Below, in pieces: positions 8,784 through 16,772 of a DNA stretch of 64,000 nt (the first letter of the stretch is position 1; the number at the start of each line of letters is the position of its first letter). The stretch comes from Streptomyces sp. CB01635 (lineage in GTDB: Bacteria > Actinomycetota > Actinomycetes > Streptomycetales > Streptomycetaceae). The stretch spans positions 186,001-250,000 of the forward strand of contig NZ_NNBL01000006.1 of the NCBI RefSeq assembly GCF_002803065.1, read 5' to 3'. The notes below the pieces were generated by a model. The model was not told where the DNA came from, ran no database searches, and worked only from the letters and a program-made list of their open reading frames with translations. The translations under genes were made by a program, and so were the position numbers.

Positions 8784-10409
8784 CTAGTGGGAGTGGCCGT
8801 GACCGTGACCGCCGGCCTCGGACTCCTCCTCCGCCGGCTTCTCGACGACCAGGGTCTCGGTCGTGAGCAGCAGCGAAGCGATGGACGCGGCGTTCTCCAG
8901 GGCGGAGCGGGTGACCTTGACCGGGTCGATGACGCCGGCCTTGACCAGGTCGCCGTACTCGCCGGTCGCGGCGTTGAAGCCCTGGCCCTTGTCGAGCTCG
9001 GCGACCTTCGAGGTGATGACGTAGCCCTCGAGGCCGGCGTTCTCGGCGATCCAGCGCAGCGGCTCGACGGCGGCGCGGCGCACGACCGCGACACCGGTGG
9101 CCTCGTCGCCGGTCTTGTCGAGGTTGCCCTCGAGGATCTTGACGGCGTGCACCAGAGCGGAGCCACCACCGGAGACGATGCCCTCCTCGACCGCGGCGCG
9201 GGTCGCGGAGATGGCGTCCTCCAGACGGTGCTTCTTCTCCTTGAGCTCCACCTCGGTGGCGGCGCCGACCTTGATCACGCACACGCCGCCGGCAAGCTTC
9301 GCAAGGCGCTCCTGGAGCTTCTCGCGGTCCCAGTCGGAGTCCGTGTTCTCGATCTCGGCCTTGATCTGGTTGACGCGGCCCTCGACGTCGCCCTTGACGC
9401 CGCCACCGTCGACGATCGTGGTGTCGTCCTTGGTGATGGTCACGCGACGGGCGGTGCCGAGCACGTCCAGACCGGCCTGGTCGAGCTTGAGGCCGACCTC
9501 CTCGGCGATGACGGTGGCACCGGTGAGGGTGGCCATGTCGCCGAGCATCGCCTTGCGGCGGTCACCGAAGCCGGGCGCCTTGACGGCGACGGCGTTGAAC
9601 GTGCCGCGGATCTTGTTCACGACCAGGGTCGACAGGGCCTCGCCCTCGACGTCCTCGGCGATGATCAGGAGCGGCTTGGAGCCACCGGCCTGGATGACCT
9701 TCTCGAGCAGCGGCAGCATGTCCTGGATGGAGGAGATCTTGCCCTGGTTGATCAGGATGTACGGGTCCTCGAGCACGGCCTCCATGCGCTCCTGGTCCGT
9801 CACGAAGTACGGAGACAGGTAGCCCTTGTCGAAGGCCATGCCCTCGGTGAAGTCCAGCTCGAGCCCGAAGGTGTTGGACTCCTCGACGGTGATGACACCG
9901 TCCTTGCCGACCTTGTCCATCGCCTCGGCGATGAGCTCGCCGACCTGCGAGTCCTGGGCGGACAGACCGGCGACAGCGGCGATGTCGGCCTTGTCCTCGA
10001 TCGGGCGGGCGGTCGCGAGGAGCTCCTCGGACACGGCCTTGACCGCGGCGTCGATGCCCTTCTTCAGGGCGGCCGGGGAAGCGCCGGCGGCGACGTTGCG
10101 CAGGCCTTCCTTGACCAGGGCCTGGGCGAGCACGGTGGCGGTGGTGGTGCCGTCACCCGCGATGTCGTTGGTCTTGGTCGCCACCTCCTTCACCAGCTGG
10201 GCGCCGAGGTTCTCGTACGGGTCGTCGAGCTCGACCTCGCGGGCGATCGTGACACCGTCGTTGGTGATGGTGGGAGCGCCGAACTTCTTGTCGATGACGA
10301 CGTTGCGGCCCTTGGGGCCGATCGTCACCTTGACCGTGTCGGCAAGCTTGTTGACGCCGCGCTCGAGGGCGCGACGGGCGTCCTCGTCGAACTTCAGGAT
10401 CTTCGCCAT
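8784..10409 (-). CDS. groEL1: Chaperonin GroEL1 with His-rich tail
   Basis: A 541-residue 60-kDa chaperonin that folds client proteins in an ATP-dependent double ring with GroES. The N-terminus MAKILKFDEDARRALERGVN, the ATP-site blocks GPKGRNVVIDKKFGAPTITN and GDGTTTATVL are intact. The C-terminus ends GGHGHGHSH rather than the GGM tail; this His-rich end marks the actinobacterial GroEL1 encoded with groES, as opposed to the stand-alone GroEL2. It lies 110 bp downstream of groES and shares its CIRCE-controlled promoter. Confidence 0.97.
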   Translation of the reverse strand: MAKILKFDEDARRALERGVNKLADTVKVTIGPKGRNVVIDKKFGAPTITNDGVTIAREVELDDPYENLGAQLVKEVATKTNDIAGDGTTTATVLAQALVKEGLRNVAAGASPAALKKGIDAAVKAVSEELLATARPIEDKADIAAVAGLSAQDSQVGELIAEAMDKVGKDGVITVEESNTFGLELDFTEGMAFDKGYLSPYFVTDQERMEAVLEDPYILINQGKISSIQDMLPLLEKVIQAGGSKPLLIIAEDVEGEALSTLVVNKIRGTFNAVAVKAPGFGDRRKAMLGDMATLTGATVIAEEVGLKLDQAGLDVLGTARRVTITKDDTTIVDGGGVKGDVEGRVNQIKAEIENTDSDWDREKLQERLAKLAGGVCVIKVGAATEVELKEKKHRLEDAISATRAAVEEGIVSGGGSALVHAVKILEGNLDKTGDEATGVAVVRRAAVEPLRWIAENAGLEGYVITSKVAELDKGQGFNAATGEYGDLVKAGVIDPVKVTRSALENAASIASLLLTTETLVVEKPAEEESEAGGHGHGHSH

Positions 10410-10434
10410 GGAGCTGTTAGTCCTCTCGAACGAA

Positions 10435-10500
10435 CTGCGCCCCCGACGCCCGGCATGCTGAGAAAAGTCGCAGCTGAGTAGCGGGGTGCCAGGGGCGCAG
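10435..10500 (-). promoter_or_regulatory. Long stem-loop between groES and groEL1
   Basis: CTGCGCCCC (10435-10443) can pair with GGGGCGCAG (10492-10500), enclosing about 48 nt that contain further complementary pieces. It fills most of the 110-nt groES-groEL1 spacer and may attenuate read-through or be an mRNA processing site. Confidence 0.45.
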
Positions 10501-10519
10501 AACTAAAACAGTGGGTGAA

Positions 10520-10828
10520 TTACTTCTCGACGATCGCGAGCACGTCGCGAGCCGAGAGGACGAGGTACTCCTCGCCGTTGTACTTCACCTCGGTGCCGCC
10601 GTACTTGCTGTACAGCACGATGTCGCCGGTCTGCACGTCGAGCGGCAGGCGCTCGCCGTTCTCGAAGCGACCCGGACCAACGGCGAGGACGACGCCCTCC
10701 TGGGGCTTCTCCTTCGCGGTGTCCGGGATGACCAGGCCAGAGGCGGTGGTCTGCTCGGCGTCGAGCGGCTGGACCACAATGCGGTCCTCGAGCGGCTTGA
10801 TGGCAACCTTGGAGCTGGTGGTCGTCAC
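10520..10828 (-). CDS. groES: Co-chaperonin GroES
   Basis: A 102-residue Cpn10 that caps GroEL. Recognisable blocks are IKPLEDRIVVQPLDAE, TASGLVIPDTAKEKPQEG (the mobile-loop region) and GDIVLYSKYGGTEVKYNGEEYL. The GTG at 10828 is chosen because an AGGTCGG-type site with a GGGGGAGG run lies just upstream and the length is then standard; the open frame upstream is not coding. First gene of the groES-groEL1 operon, with two CIRCE operators upstream. Confidence 0.96.
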   Translation of the reverse strand: MTTTSSKVAIKPLEDRIVVQPLDAEQTTASGLVIPDTAKEKPQEGVVLAVGPGRFENGERLPLDVQTGDIVLYSKYGGTEVKYNGEEYLVLSARDVLAIVEK

Positions 10829-10923
10829 GATCCGACCTCCCCCTTCGGAGATCACGGGGTTAACTGTCTGAGGTGGCGACCAGGTGGATCCGTCGTCGCG
10901 GGTGCCGGACCTGCCCGTCGCTA

Positions 10924-10950
10924 TTGGCACTCTCCAGTGGGGAGTGCCAG
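10924..10950. promoter_or_regulatory. CIRCE operator, promoter-distal copy
   Basis: TTGGCACTC (10924-10932), 9-bp spacer, GAGTGCCAG (10942-10950): the 9-9-9 inverted repeat bound by HrcA, with minor departures from consensus. It covers the predicted start of transcription. Confidence 0.88.
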
Positions 10951-10955
10951 GGCCG

Positions 10956-10985
10956 AGACTATGACTGCGATTAGCACTCGGTCAA
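10956..10985 (-). promoter_or_regulatory. Predicted HrdB-type promoter of groES-groEL1
   Basis: Minus strand TTGACC (10985-10980), 18-bp spacer, TAGTCT (10961-10956). The -35 and most of the spacer lie inside one CIRCE element and the start site would fall in the other, so HrcA would block RNA polymerase directly. Confidence 0.7.
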
Positions 10986-10997
10986 GCGGAGTGCCAA
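10971..10997. promoter_or_regulatory. CIRCE operator overlapping the -35 region
   Basis: TTAGCACTC (10971-10979), 9-bp spacer, GAGTGCCAA (10989-10997): an almost perfect match to the HrcA consensus TTAGCACTC-N9-GAGTGCTAA. Confidence 0.93.
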
Positions 10998-11064
10998 TTC
11001 AGTGAGGGCGAGTCCTCCGCACGGCCCCTCCGGCGCGTCCGCCACAGCCCCTCCGGCCCATCCC

Positions 11065-12045
11065 TCACAGGTAGTTCTCGAGCCTCCCCACCGTGAACCC
11101 CTGGGCCTGGATACGGCGCAGCAGCCGCACCGTCATCCCGGTGAGCGTCGCGCCGTGCGGCCCGGCACGGTCAGTGAACCGGGCCCGGACGATGTCGCCG
11201 GGACGCAGCCGGTCCCCGTCACTCAGGTCTTCGCCCCGCGTCGAGGCGCGCCACAGGACGACGGCGTCGACCCCGCAAGTGGCGGCCGCGCGCAAGGTGT
11301 CCTGGTCGTACTCGCCGAAGGGCGGGCGGAAGAGGCGGGGGCGGGTGCCGAAGCGGTTCTTCAGCCGGTCCTGCTGGCCGCAGATCTCGGCGTGCTGCTC
11401 GGCGTACGGGAGCGAGGGCAGAGAGTGGTGGTTCAGGGTCTGGTTCTGCACGCCCGCGCCGAGGGCCCGCAGCGTGCCGAAGTGGTCGTGGCCGGGGCCC
11501 ACGACGCCGTCCGTGAGGAAGACGCTGACGGGCAGCCTCAGGTCCCGGACCATGTCGGCGAAGTGCGGGTCGCGGTCCACGCCGTCGTCGAAGGTCAGGA
11601 AGACGACGCGGTCCTTGGTCCGGACGCGGTCCACGACGGGCGGGAGTGTGTGCGAGCCCCGGCCGGCCGCGTGGCGTGCCGGAGGTCTCGGCGCCGGGGC
11701 GAGCGGCGCGGAGAGCCCCCAGCGGCGATAGGCGTCCGGAGTGACGCCGCCCTGAGGGGAGTGGAGAGGCGCGGCGTGACCAGGCCCCCCAGCCGCCTCC
11801 CCGGCGCCGAGCGCACCCCAGGACGACCCGCGCCCCACACCGACGGCCGGTGTGGCCGTCGGTTCCGGGTGGCCCGAGTGGCGGACCTTCTCGGCCGCTT
11901 TCCTGCTGAGCCGCTCGATCGGGTCCACGGACGGGGCGCACCCGGTGAGCAGCGCGGGTGCGAGGACACCGGCGGCCAGGGCGGCGGCGAGCAGCCGCCG
12001 TGGCCAGGTGCGCGCGGGGGCCCGTCGTGCCCGCACGGACCTCAC
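11065..12045 (-). CDS. Polysaccharide deacetylase-like lipoprotein, probable pseudoenzyme
   Basis: A 326-residue protein starting at a GTG that overlaps the previous stop (GTGA). A lipobox (LLTGC, Cys36) predicts a membrane-anchored lipoprotein. The NodB/CE4 domain (about 145-320) keeps TFDDG (151-155) and RPPFG, but where the upstream paralogue has H-T-L-T-H this one has Q-T-L-N-H (Gln202), and the motif-5 His is Arg289. CE4 enzymes use a D-H-H metal site, so catalysis is doubtful. Low-complexity Pro/Ala linker at 60-140. Confidence 0.85.
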   Translation of the reverse strand: MRSVRARRAPARTWPRRLLAAALAAGVLAPALLTGCAPSVDPIERLSRKAAEKVRHSGHPEPTATPAVGVGRGSSWGALGAGEAAGGPGHAAPLHSPQGGVTPDAYRRWGLSAPLAPAPRPPARHAAGRGSHTLPPVVDRVRTKDRVVFLTFDDGVDRDPHFADMVRDLRLPVSVFLTDGVVGPGHDHFGTLRALGAGVQNQTLNHHSLPSLPYAEQHAEICGQQDRLKNRFGTRPRLFRPPFGEYDQDTLRAAATCGVDAVVLWRASTRGEDLSDGDRLRPGDIVRARFTDRAGPHGATLTGMTVRLLRRIQAQGFTVGRLENYL

Positions 12046-12983
12046 AGGTAGTCCTCCAGCCGGGCCACCGCGTACCCCTTGTCGGTGACGTACTTCATGA
12101 GCCGGCGGACCATGTCGGGCATGGTGCCCTTCCACTCCCCGCGGCCGCGGAAGTGGCTCAGGATGATGTCGCCGGGGTGGAGGTCCTGGTCCACCTCGCG
12201 CCACTCGACGTGGTCGACGAACATCTCTTCGTTCCAGATCGGCGCGTACTTGATCCCGCAGGACTTGGCGGCGCGCAGCGTGTCCCGGTTGTAGTTGCCG
12301 TAGGGCGGGCGGAAGAGGACGGGCCGCTTGCCGTACTCCTCCTCCATGATGTTCTGCATGCCGCAGATCTCGCGCTTCTGCTCCGCGTAGGACAGCCCGG
12401 GCAGGTAAGGGTGCGTCAGCGTGTGGTTGTTCAGGGTGACGCCGCGGGACTGCATCTTCCTGAAGTAGTCGTAGTTGTCCTCCACCAGGTAGTTGCTGAG
12501 GAAGGCGGTGTACGGGATCTTCAGGTCGCTCATCATCTTCAGGAACTCCGGGTCCTTCTCGGAGCCGTCGTCGATGGTGAGGAACACGACCTTGTCCTTG
12601 GTGGGCACGGTCGTGAAGACGGGCGGCAGGTCCTCCTGGCCGTGGACCTCGAAGCCCTTGCGGGCGCTGATCACCGGCTTGTCGGCCGGCGGGGGCGGCG
12701 CGAGGAGCGGCGGCTCGGCGAGGCGCCACTTCTTGGCCATCGCGACCCGGGCGGCACCCAACTTGCCCGCGTAGGAGTCGAGGGCGCGGCCGCCGGGCGG
12801 CCCGTGGAGGGGCTGCTGGCCGGGCGCCGGCCGGACGGCCTCCGCGCCGACGGGCGCGGCGCACCCGGAGGCGACCGCGCAGGCGGCGAGCACGGCGAGG
12901 CAGGCCCGCGTACGGCCGTGCCGGAACCCTCGGCCCGGCGTCCCCTTCGCGGCCCTTTTGTCGTTTTGTCGTACAAGTCGCAT
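12042..12983 (-). CDS. Polysaccharide deacetylase (NodB/CE4), exported
   Basis: A 313-residue protein with a basic N-terminus, hydrophobic stretch and AVASGC (Cys41), a likely though not ideal lipobox. The CE4 domain (about 130-312) has TIDDG (136-140), H-T-L-T-H (His187, His191), RPPYG (225-229) and the SHF His277, so all metal and catalytic motifs are present. It should remove acetyl groups from cell-wall or extracellular N-acetylated glycans. It is the first gene of a two-gene unit with a diverged paralogue sharing a 4-nt overlap. Confidence 0.88.
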   Translation of the reverse strand: MRLVRQNDKRAAKGTPGRGFRHGRTRACLAVLAACAVASGCAAPVGAEAVRPAPGQQPLHGPPGGRALDSYAGKLGAARVAMAKKWRLAEPPLLAPPPPADKPVISARKGFEVHGQEDLPPVFTTVPTKDKVVFLTIDDGSEKDPEFLKMMSDLKIPYTAFLSNYLVEDNYDYFRKMQSRGVTLNNHTLTHPYLPGLSYAEQKREICGMQNIMEEEYGKRPVLFRPPYGNYNRDTLRAAKSCGIKYAPIWNEEMFVDHVEWREVDQDLHPGDIILSHFRGRGEWKGTMPDMVRRLMKYVTDKGYAVARLEDYL

Positions 12984-13065
12984 GGCGCCGAATCCTCACA
13001 GCTCACGGCGCTGATCAGGGCCCGACACCGCGGCCGGGCGCGCACCGTCCACCGACTGGCCCACA

Positions 13066-14307
13066 ATGGGCCTGGTGAACGACCTCGCCTCCTTCAGCTC
13101 GCTGCTCTCCGCGGAGGGCCAGGCGCTCCTCGACGACGTACGGGACATCACCCCCGGCCAGGAGCTCGCCGTCGCCACCCGGCTGCGCCGCGACCACCCG
13201 GCGGAACTCGTCTCGGCGGCCATCGCTCAGGCCCGGCTGCGGCAGCGCGCCGCGGCCAAGTTCGGCGAGGCGGACGCGAGCCGCATGTACTTCACGGCGA
13301 ACGGCGTCGAGCAGGCGACCCGCACGAGCGTCGCCACCCACCGCGCCCAGGAGTTCAAGGCGCTCGGGGTGCGCTCCGTCGCCGATCTGTGCTGCGGCAT
13401 CGGCGGCGACGCGATCGCCCTGGCCCGCGCCGGGATCTCCGTACTCGCCGTCGACCGCGACCCCCTGACCTGCGAAGTCGCCCGGGCGAACGCTCAGGCT
13501 CTGGGCCTCGACGGGCTGATCGAGGTCCGCGAGGCCGATGTCACCCAGGTCGACACGGAGCCGTACGACGCGGTGTTCGTCGACCCCGCGCGCCGGGGCG
13601 GCGGCAAGGGGGGCGGCCGGATCTTCGACCCGGAGGCGTACTCCCCGCCCCTGTCCTGGGCGGTCGGCGCGGCGCTCGGGGCCCGGCACGCGGCCCTGAA
13701 GATCGCGCCCGGCATCCCCCACGAGGCGATCCCCACCGCGGCCGACGCCGAGTGGATCTCGGACGGCGGGGACGTGAAGGAGGCCGTGCTCTGGTTCGGC
13801 ACCGAGCCGGGCCGTATGCGGGCGACGCTGCTCCCCGGGCCGCGCGCACTCATCGGCAGCGGCCTCCCCGACCCCGAAGTGCGGCCCGTGGGACGGTACT
13901 TGTACGAGCCCGACGGCGCCGTCATCCGCGCCCACCTGGTCGCCGACGTGGCCGAGGAGGTAGCGGGCGGGCTGATCGACGAGACGATCGCCTACGTCAC
14001 GTCCGACACGCTGCACGCGACGCCGTACGCCACCGCGTACGAGATCACGGACCAACTCCCCTTCAACGTCAAGAAGTTGAAGGCGCTGCTGCGGGAGCGC
14101 GAGGTCGGGATCCTGACGGTGAAGAAGCGGGGGTCGGCGGTGGAGCCGGAGGAGCTGCGCCGCAAGGCGCTGCCGAAGCGGCACGGTCCGAACGCGCTGA
14201 CGGTCTTCCTGACCCGCGTCGCGGGCGCCCCGACGATGCTGCTGGGCGCGCCCGCGCAGCCGGCCACGGGTGAACCCGCCGCCACCCGGCGCGGAGCGAC
14301 GCCCTAA
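13066..14307 (+). CDS. Class I SAM-dependent methyltransferase with THUMP-like C-terminus
   Basis: A 413-residue protein. The SAM fold is at about 95-230, with motif I VADLCCGIGGDAIALA and a catalytic-looking FVDPARR block. The C-terminal part (about 330-390, NVKKLKALLREREVGILTVKKRG) matches the THUMP-like domain seen with these proteins. An RNA base is the likely target but this is inference. The GTG at 13075 is an alternative start. Divergent from the deacetylase pair. Confidence 0.82.
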   Translation: MGLVNDLASFSSLLSAEGQALLDDVRDITPGQELAVATRLRRDHPAELVSAAIAQARLRQRAAAKFGEADASRMYFTANGVEQATRTSVATHRAQEFKALGVRSVADLCCGIGGDAIALARAGISVLAVDRDPLTCEVARANAQALGLDGLIEVREADVTQVDTEPYDAVFVDPARRGGGKGGGRIFDPEAYSPPLSWAVGAALGARHAALKIAPGIPHEAIPTAADAEWISDGGDVKEAVLWFGTEPGRMRATLLPGPRALIGSGLPDPEVRPVGRYLYEPDGAVIRAHLVADVAEEVAGGLIDETIAYVTSDTLHATPYATAYEITDQLPFNVKKLKALLREREVGILTVKKRGSAVEPEELRRKALPKRHGPNALTVFLTRVAGAPTMLLGAPAQPATGEPAATRRGATP

Positions 14308-15569
14308 CGACACCCCTCCGCCCGAGCCAGCAGCAGCCCCCGCTCCCGCTCGTTACGGGTCAGCGAAGCGGCCCGCTCGAACTCGGCCCGCGCCTCCTCG
14401 TACCGCCCGAGCCGCTCAAGCAGGTCCCCGCGCACGCTCGGCAGCAAGTGGTAGTCGCGCAGCGCCGGTTCACCGGCCAGGGCGTCCACCAGGACGAGAC
14501 CGGCCGCGGGCCCCTCGGCCATGGACACCGCCACCGCCCGGTTCAGCTCGACGACAGGGGACGGCGCACGCGTGGCGAGCAGCCCGTACAGAGTCGCGAT
14601 CCCCTGCCAGTTCGTCTCCGCGTACGTGTGGGCGTGCGCGTGGCTGGCGGCGATCGCGGCCTGGAGGGCGTACGGGCCGGGGCCGCCGCCCGTGGACACC
14701 GCGTCCGCGCGGCCGAGCGCGGCGAACCCGCGCCGGATCAGGAGCTGGTTCCAGCGCGTACGGTCCTGGTCCCTGAGCAGGACGGGCTCGCCCGAAGGGC
14801 CCGTACGGGCGGCCGAGCGCGAGGCCTGGAGCTCCAGCAGGGAGGCCAGGCCGTGCACTTCCGGCTCCTTCGGCATCAGGCCGGCCAGGAGCCGGGCGAG
14901 CCGCAGCGCGTCCTCGCACAGGCCGGGGCGCAGATAGTCGTCGCCCGCCGTGGCCGCGTACCCCTCGTTGAAGATGAGGTAGATGACCTCGAGGACCGAG
15001 CCGAGGCGGGCCGCCCGCTCGGGGCCGTAGGGTACTTCGAAGGCGACGTTCTTCGTGGCGAGGGTGCGTTTCGCACGCACGATGCGCTGGGCGACCGTCG
15101 CCTCGGGGGCCAGGACCGCGCGGGCGATCTCGGCCGTGGTCAGGCCGCCGAGCAGGCGCAGCGTGAGCGCGACCCGGGCCTCGGCGGACAGGACCGGGTG
15201 GCAGGCCGTGAAGACGAGGCGGAGCAGGTCGTCGTCGATGTCGTCCGGGTCCGCGGGCTCGTCCAGGTGGGGCGGCGCGGCCTCCAGGTCACGGCCGACC
15301 TCCGCCAGCTTGCGCGCGTACCGCTCCTTGCGGCGCACGAGGTCGATCGCCCGGTGCTTGGCGGTGGCCATGAGCCACGCGCCCGGGTTGTCGGGAACCC
15401 CCTCGACCGGCCACTGCTCCAGGGCTGCGACCAACGCGTCCTGCGCGAGTTCCTCCGCTATGCCCACGTCCCGGACGATGCGCGTGACGCCGGCGATGAT
15501 GCGGGGCGCCTCCAGACGGAAGACGGTCTCGATGGCGTGGGCCGCTCCGGCAGTACGTTCTGCTGTCAC
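14304..15569 (-). CDS. ECF42-type RNA polymerase sigma factor with TPR-like C-terminus
   Basis: A 421-residue protein. Sigma regions 2 and 4 fill about residues 10-180 (DVGIAEELAQDALVAALEQW, ALTLRLLGGLTTAEIARAVL). A long helical C-terminal extension (about 185-420, with ELNRAVAVSMAEGP and YHLLPSVRGDLLERLGRYEEA) is the DUF6596/TPR-like domain of ECF42 factors. This group has no anti-sigma factor; the extension is thought to control activity. It sits directly downstream of a DGPF/YCII gene, the conserved ECF42 partner. Its 3' end overlaps the convergent methyltransferase by 4 bp. Confidence 0.9.
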   Translation of the reverse strand: MTAERTAGAAHAIETVFRLEAPRIIAGVTRIVRDVGIAEELAQDALVAALEQWPVEGVPDNPGAWLMATAKHRAIDLVRRKERYARKLAEVGRDLEAAPPHLDEPADPDDIDDDLLRLVFTACHPVLSAEARVALTLRLLGGLTTAEIARAVLAPEATVAQRIVRAKRTLATKNVAFEVPYGPERAARLGSVLEVIYLIFNEGYAATAGDDYLRPGLCEDALRLARLLAGLMPKEPEVHGLASLLELQASRSAARTGPSGEPVLLRDQDRTRWNQLLIRRGFAALGRADAVSTGGGPGPYALQAAIAASHAHAHTYAETNWQGIATLYGLLATRAPSPVVELNRAVAVSMAEGPAAGLVLVDALAGEPALRDYHLLPSVRGDLLERLGRYEEARAEFERAASLTRNERERGLLLARAEGCR

Positions 15570-15632
15570 GGCCCACCATCAGACACCCCCGGCCGTTCGG
15601 CGGCCAAGGGCCTGTCCGGCGTGGCTCGGCCC

Positions 15633-15989
15633 TCAGCCCTCGGCGATCTCCCGGATCTCGGAGGTGACCGTCCAGTGCTCCTCGTGCACCTTCAGGAAGC
15701 GCTTGGTCCACTCCAGGATCTCGGCCCGGTCCTTGGCCTGGATGATCGCGTAGCCGCCGATGACCTCCTTGGACTCGGTGAAGGGCCCGTCGGTGACGGT
15801 GATCTCGCCGTTCTCGTAGTGCACGCGGGTGCCCTCGGACGACGGGTGGAGGCCCCCGGTGTCGAGCAGCACGCCGGCCTTGGTCATCTCCTCGATCAGC
15901 TCGCCCATGCGCTGCATCAGAGCCTCGCTGGGGCCCTCGGCAGGGGCCTTGCTCTCGTCGATACGGACCAAGGTCATGTAGCGCGGCAT
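15633..15989 (-). CDS. YCII-related (DGPF domain) protein
   Basis: A 118-residue protein starting MPRYMTLVRIDESKAPAEG, with TVTDGPFTESKEVIGGYAII carrying the DGPF signature. Such proteins are dimeric alpha/beta barrels of unknown biochemistry that accompany ECF42 sigma factors and are often their targets. The frame is open upstream but ATG 15989 gives the family start. It precedes the sigma gene by 63 bp on the same strand. Confidence 0.88.
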   Translation of the reverse strand: MPRYMTLVRIDESKAPAEGPSEALMQRMGELIEEMTKAGVLLDTGGLHPSSEGTRVHYENGEITVTDGPFTESKEVIGGYAIIQAKDRAEILEWTKRFLKVHEEHWTVTSEIREIAEG

Positions 15990-16171
15990 GGCGGACTCCT
16001 CGTTCGGTGCGGTCGGGGCTTCTCCCCGCTCTCGTCTACGCGTCGAACGGGATCGGGGCGGATCGACACGCTCGCGGAAATTTCTTCGGGAAGTTTTCCG
16101 GCCCCTCCCCAACAACCCCCCAGCCCTCCCCTCACCCGCGTCTTACCGCCCCCCTGCCACCATCACGCCCC

Positions 16172-16768
16172 ATGCCCTTCGACCACAACGACCACTACCA
16201 CCGGCCCCTCCTGCGCCGGCTGCCGGCGGAAGGCCGCGAGGAGGGCCGCCGCGCCCTCGACATCGGCTGCGGCACCGGCCGCTTCGCGCGGCGCCTGGCG
16301 GGCCGTGGCTACCAGGTCGACGCGCTCGACACCTCGGCCGAGGTCATCGCCGAGGCGCAGGCCATGGGCGGCGGGCCGCGCTACCGCCGGGCGGACGTGA
16401 CGGCGACGGATCTGCCCGAGGGGCACTACGACGTCATCACCTGCCTGGCGAGCCTGCACCACATGCCGTTCGCGACGGTGACGCGGCTGCGCGCCGCCCT
16501 CGCTCCCGGCGGCGCGCTGCTCGTCCTCGGCTGCTACGCGGGCAGGACGCCCCGCGACCTCGTGGCCGTCCCCGCGAACGCGGCGGCCCGCGCCGCGGTC
16601 CACGTGGCCGTCCGGCTGCGCGGCGCCCCGCGGCCACCCCTCCGGGCACCCGTGCGCCGGCCCGACATGACACTCACCGACATCCGCACCGAGGCCGCCC
16701 GCCTCCTCCCCGGCAGCCGGGTACGTCAACTCCTGCTCTGGCGCTACCTGTTGACGTACAACGCCTGA
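16172..16768 (+). CDS. Small class I SAM-dependent methyltransferase
   Basis: A 198-residue protein beginning MPFDHNDHYHRPLLRRLP. Motif I is LDIGCGTGRFARRLAGRG (about 30-47), motif II VDALDTS, and VITCLASLHHMPF fits motif IV/post-motif. Substrate is unknown; the His-rich N-terminus is typical of this Streptomyces subfamily. The open frame starts earlier, but ATG 16172 fits the fold. Convergent with the LCP gene, 4 bp between stops. Confidence 0.82.
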   Translation: MPFDHNDHYHRPLLRRLPAEGREEGRRALDIGCGTGRFARRLAGRGYQVDALDTSAEVIAEAQAMGGGPRYRRADVTATDLPEGHYDVITCLASLHHMPFATVTRLRAALAPGGALLVLGCYAGRTPRDLVAVPANAAARAAVHVAVRLRGAPRPPLRAPVRRPDMTLTDIRTEAARLLPGSRVRQLLLWRYLLTYNA

Positions 16769-16772
16769 CGCG

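Noticed and set aside
11065..12999. One 644-codon fusion of two deacetylases
   Set aside because: The first half is out-of-frame sequence of the upstream deacetylase; the real gene starts at GTG 12045 with a 4-nt overlap.
11958..14273. 771-codon plus-strand frame
   Set aside because: It lies opposite the deacetylase and in the wrong frame of the THUMP-like methyltransferase; composition is Arg/Pro/Gly junk.
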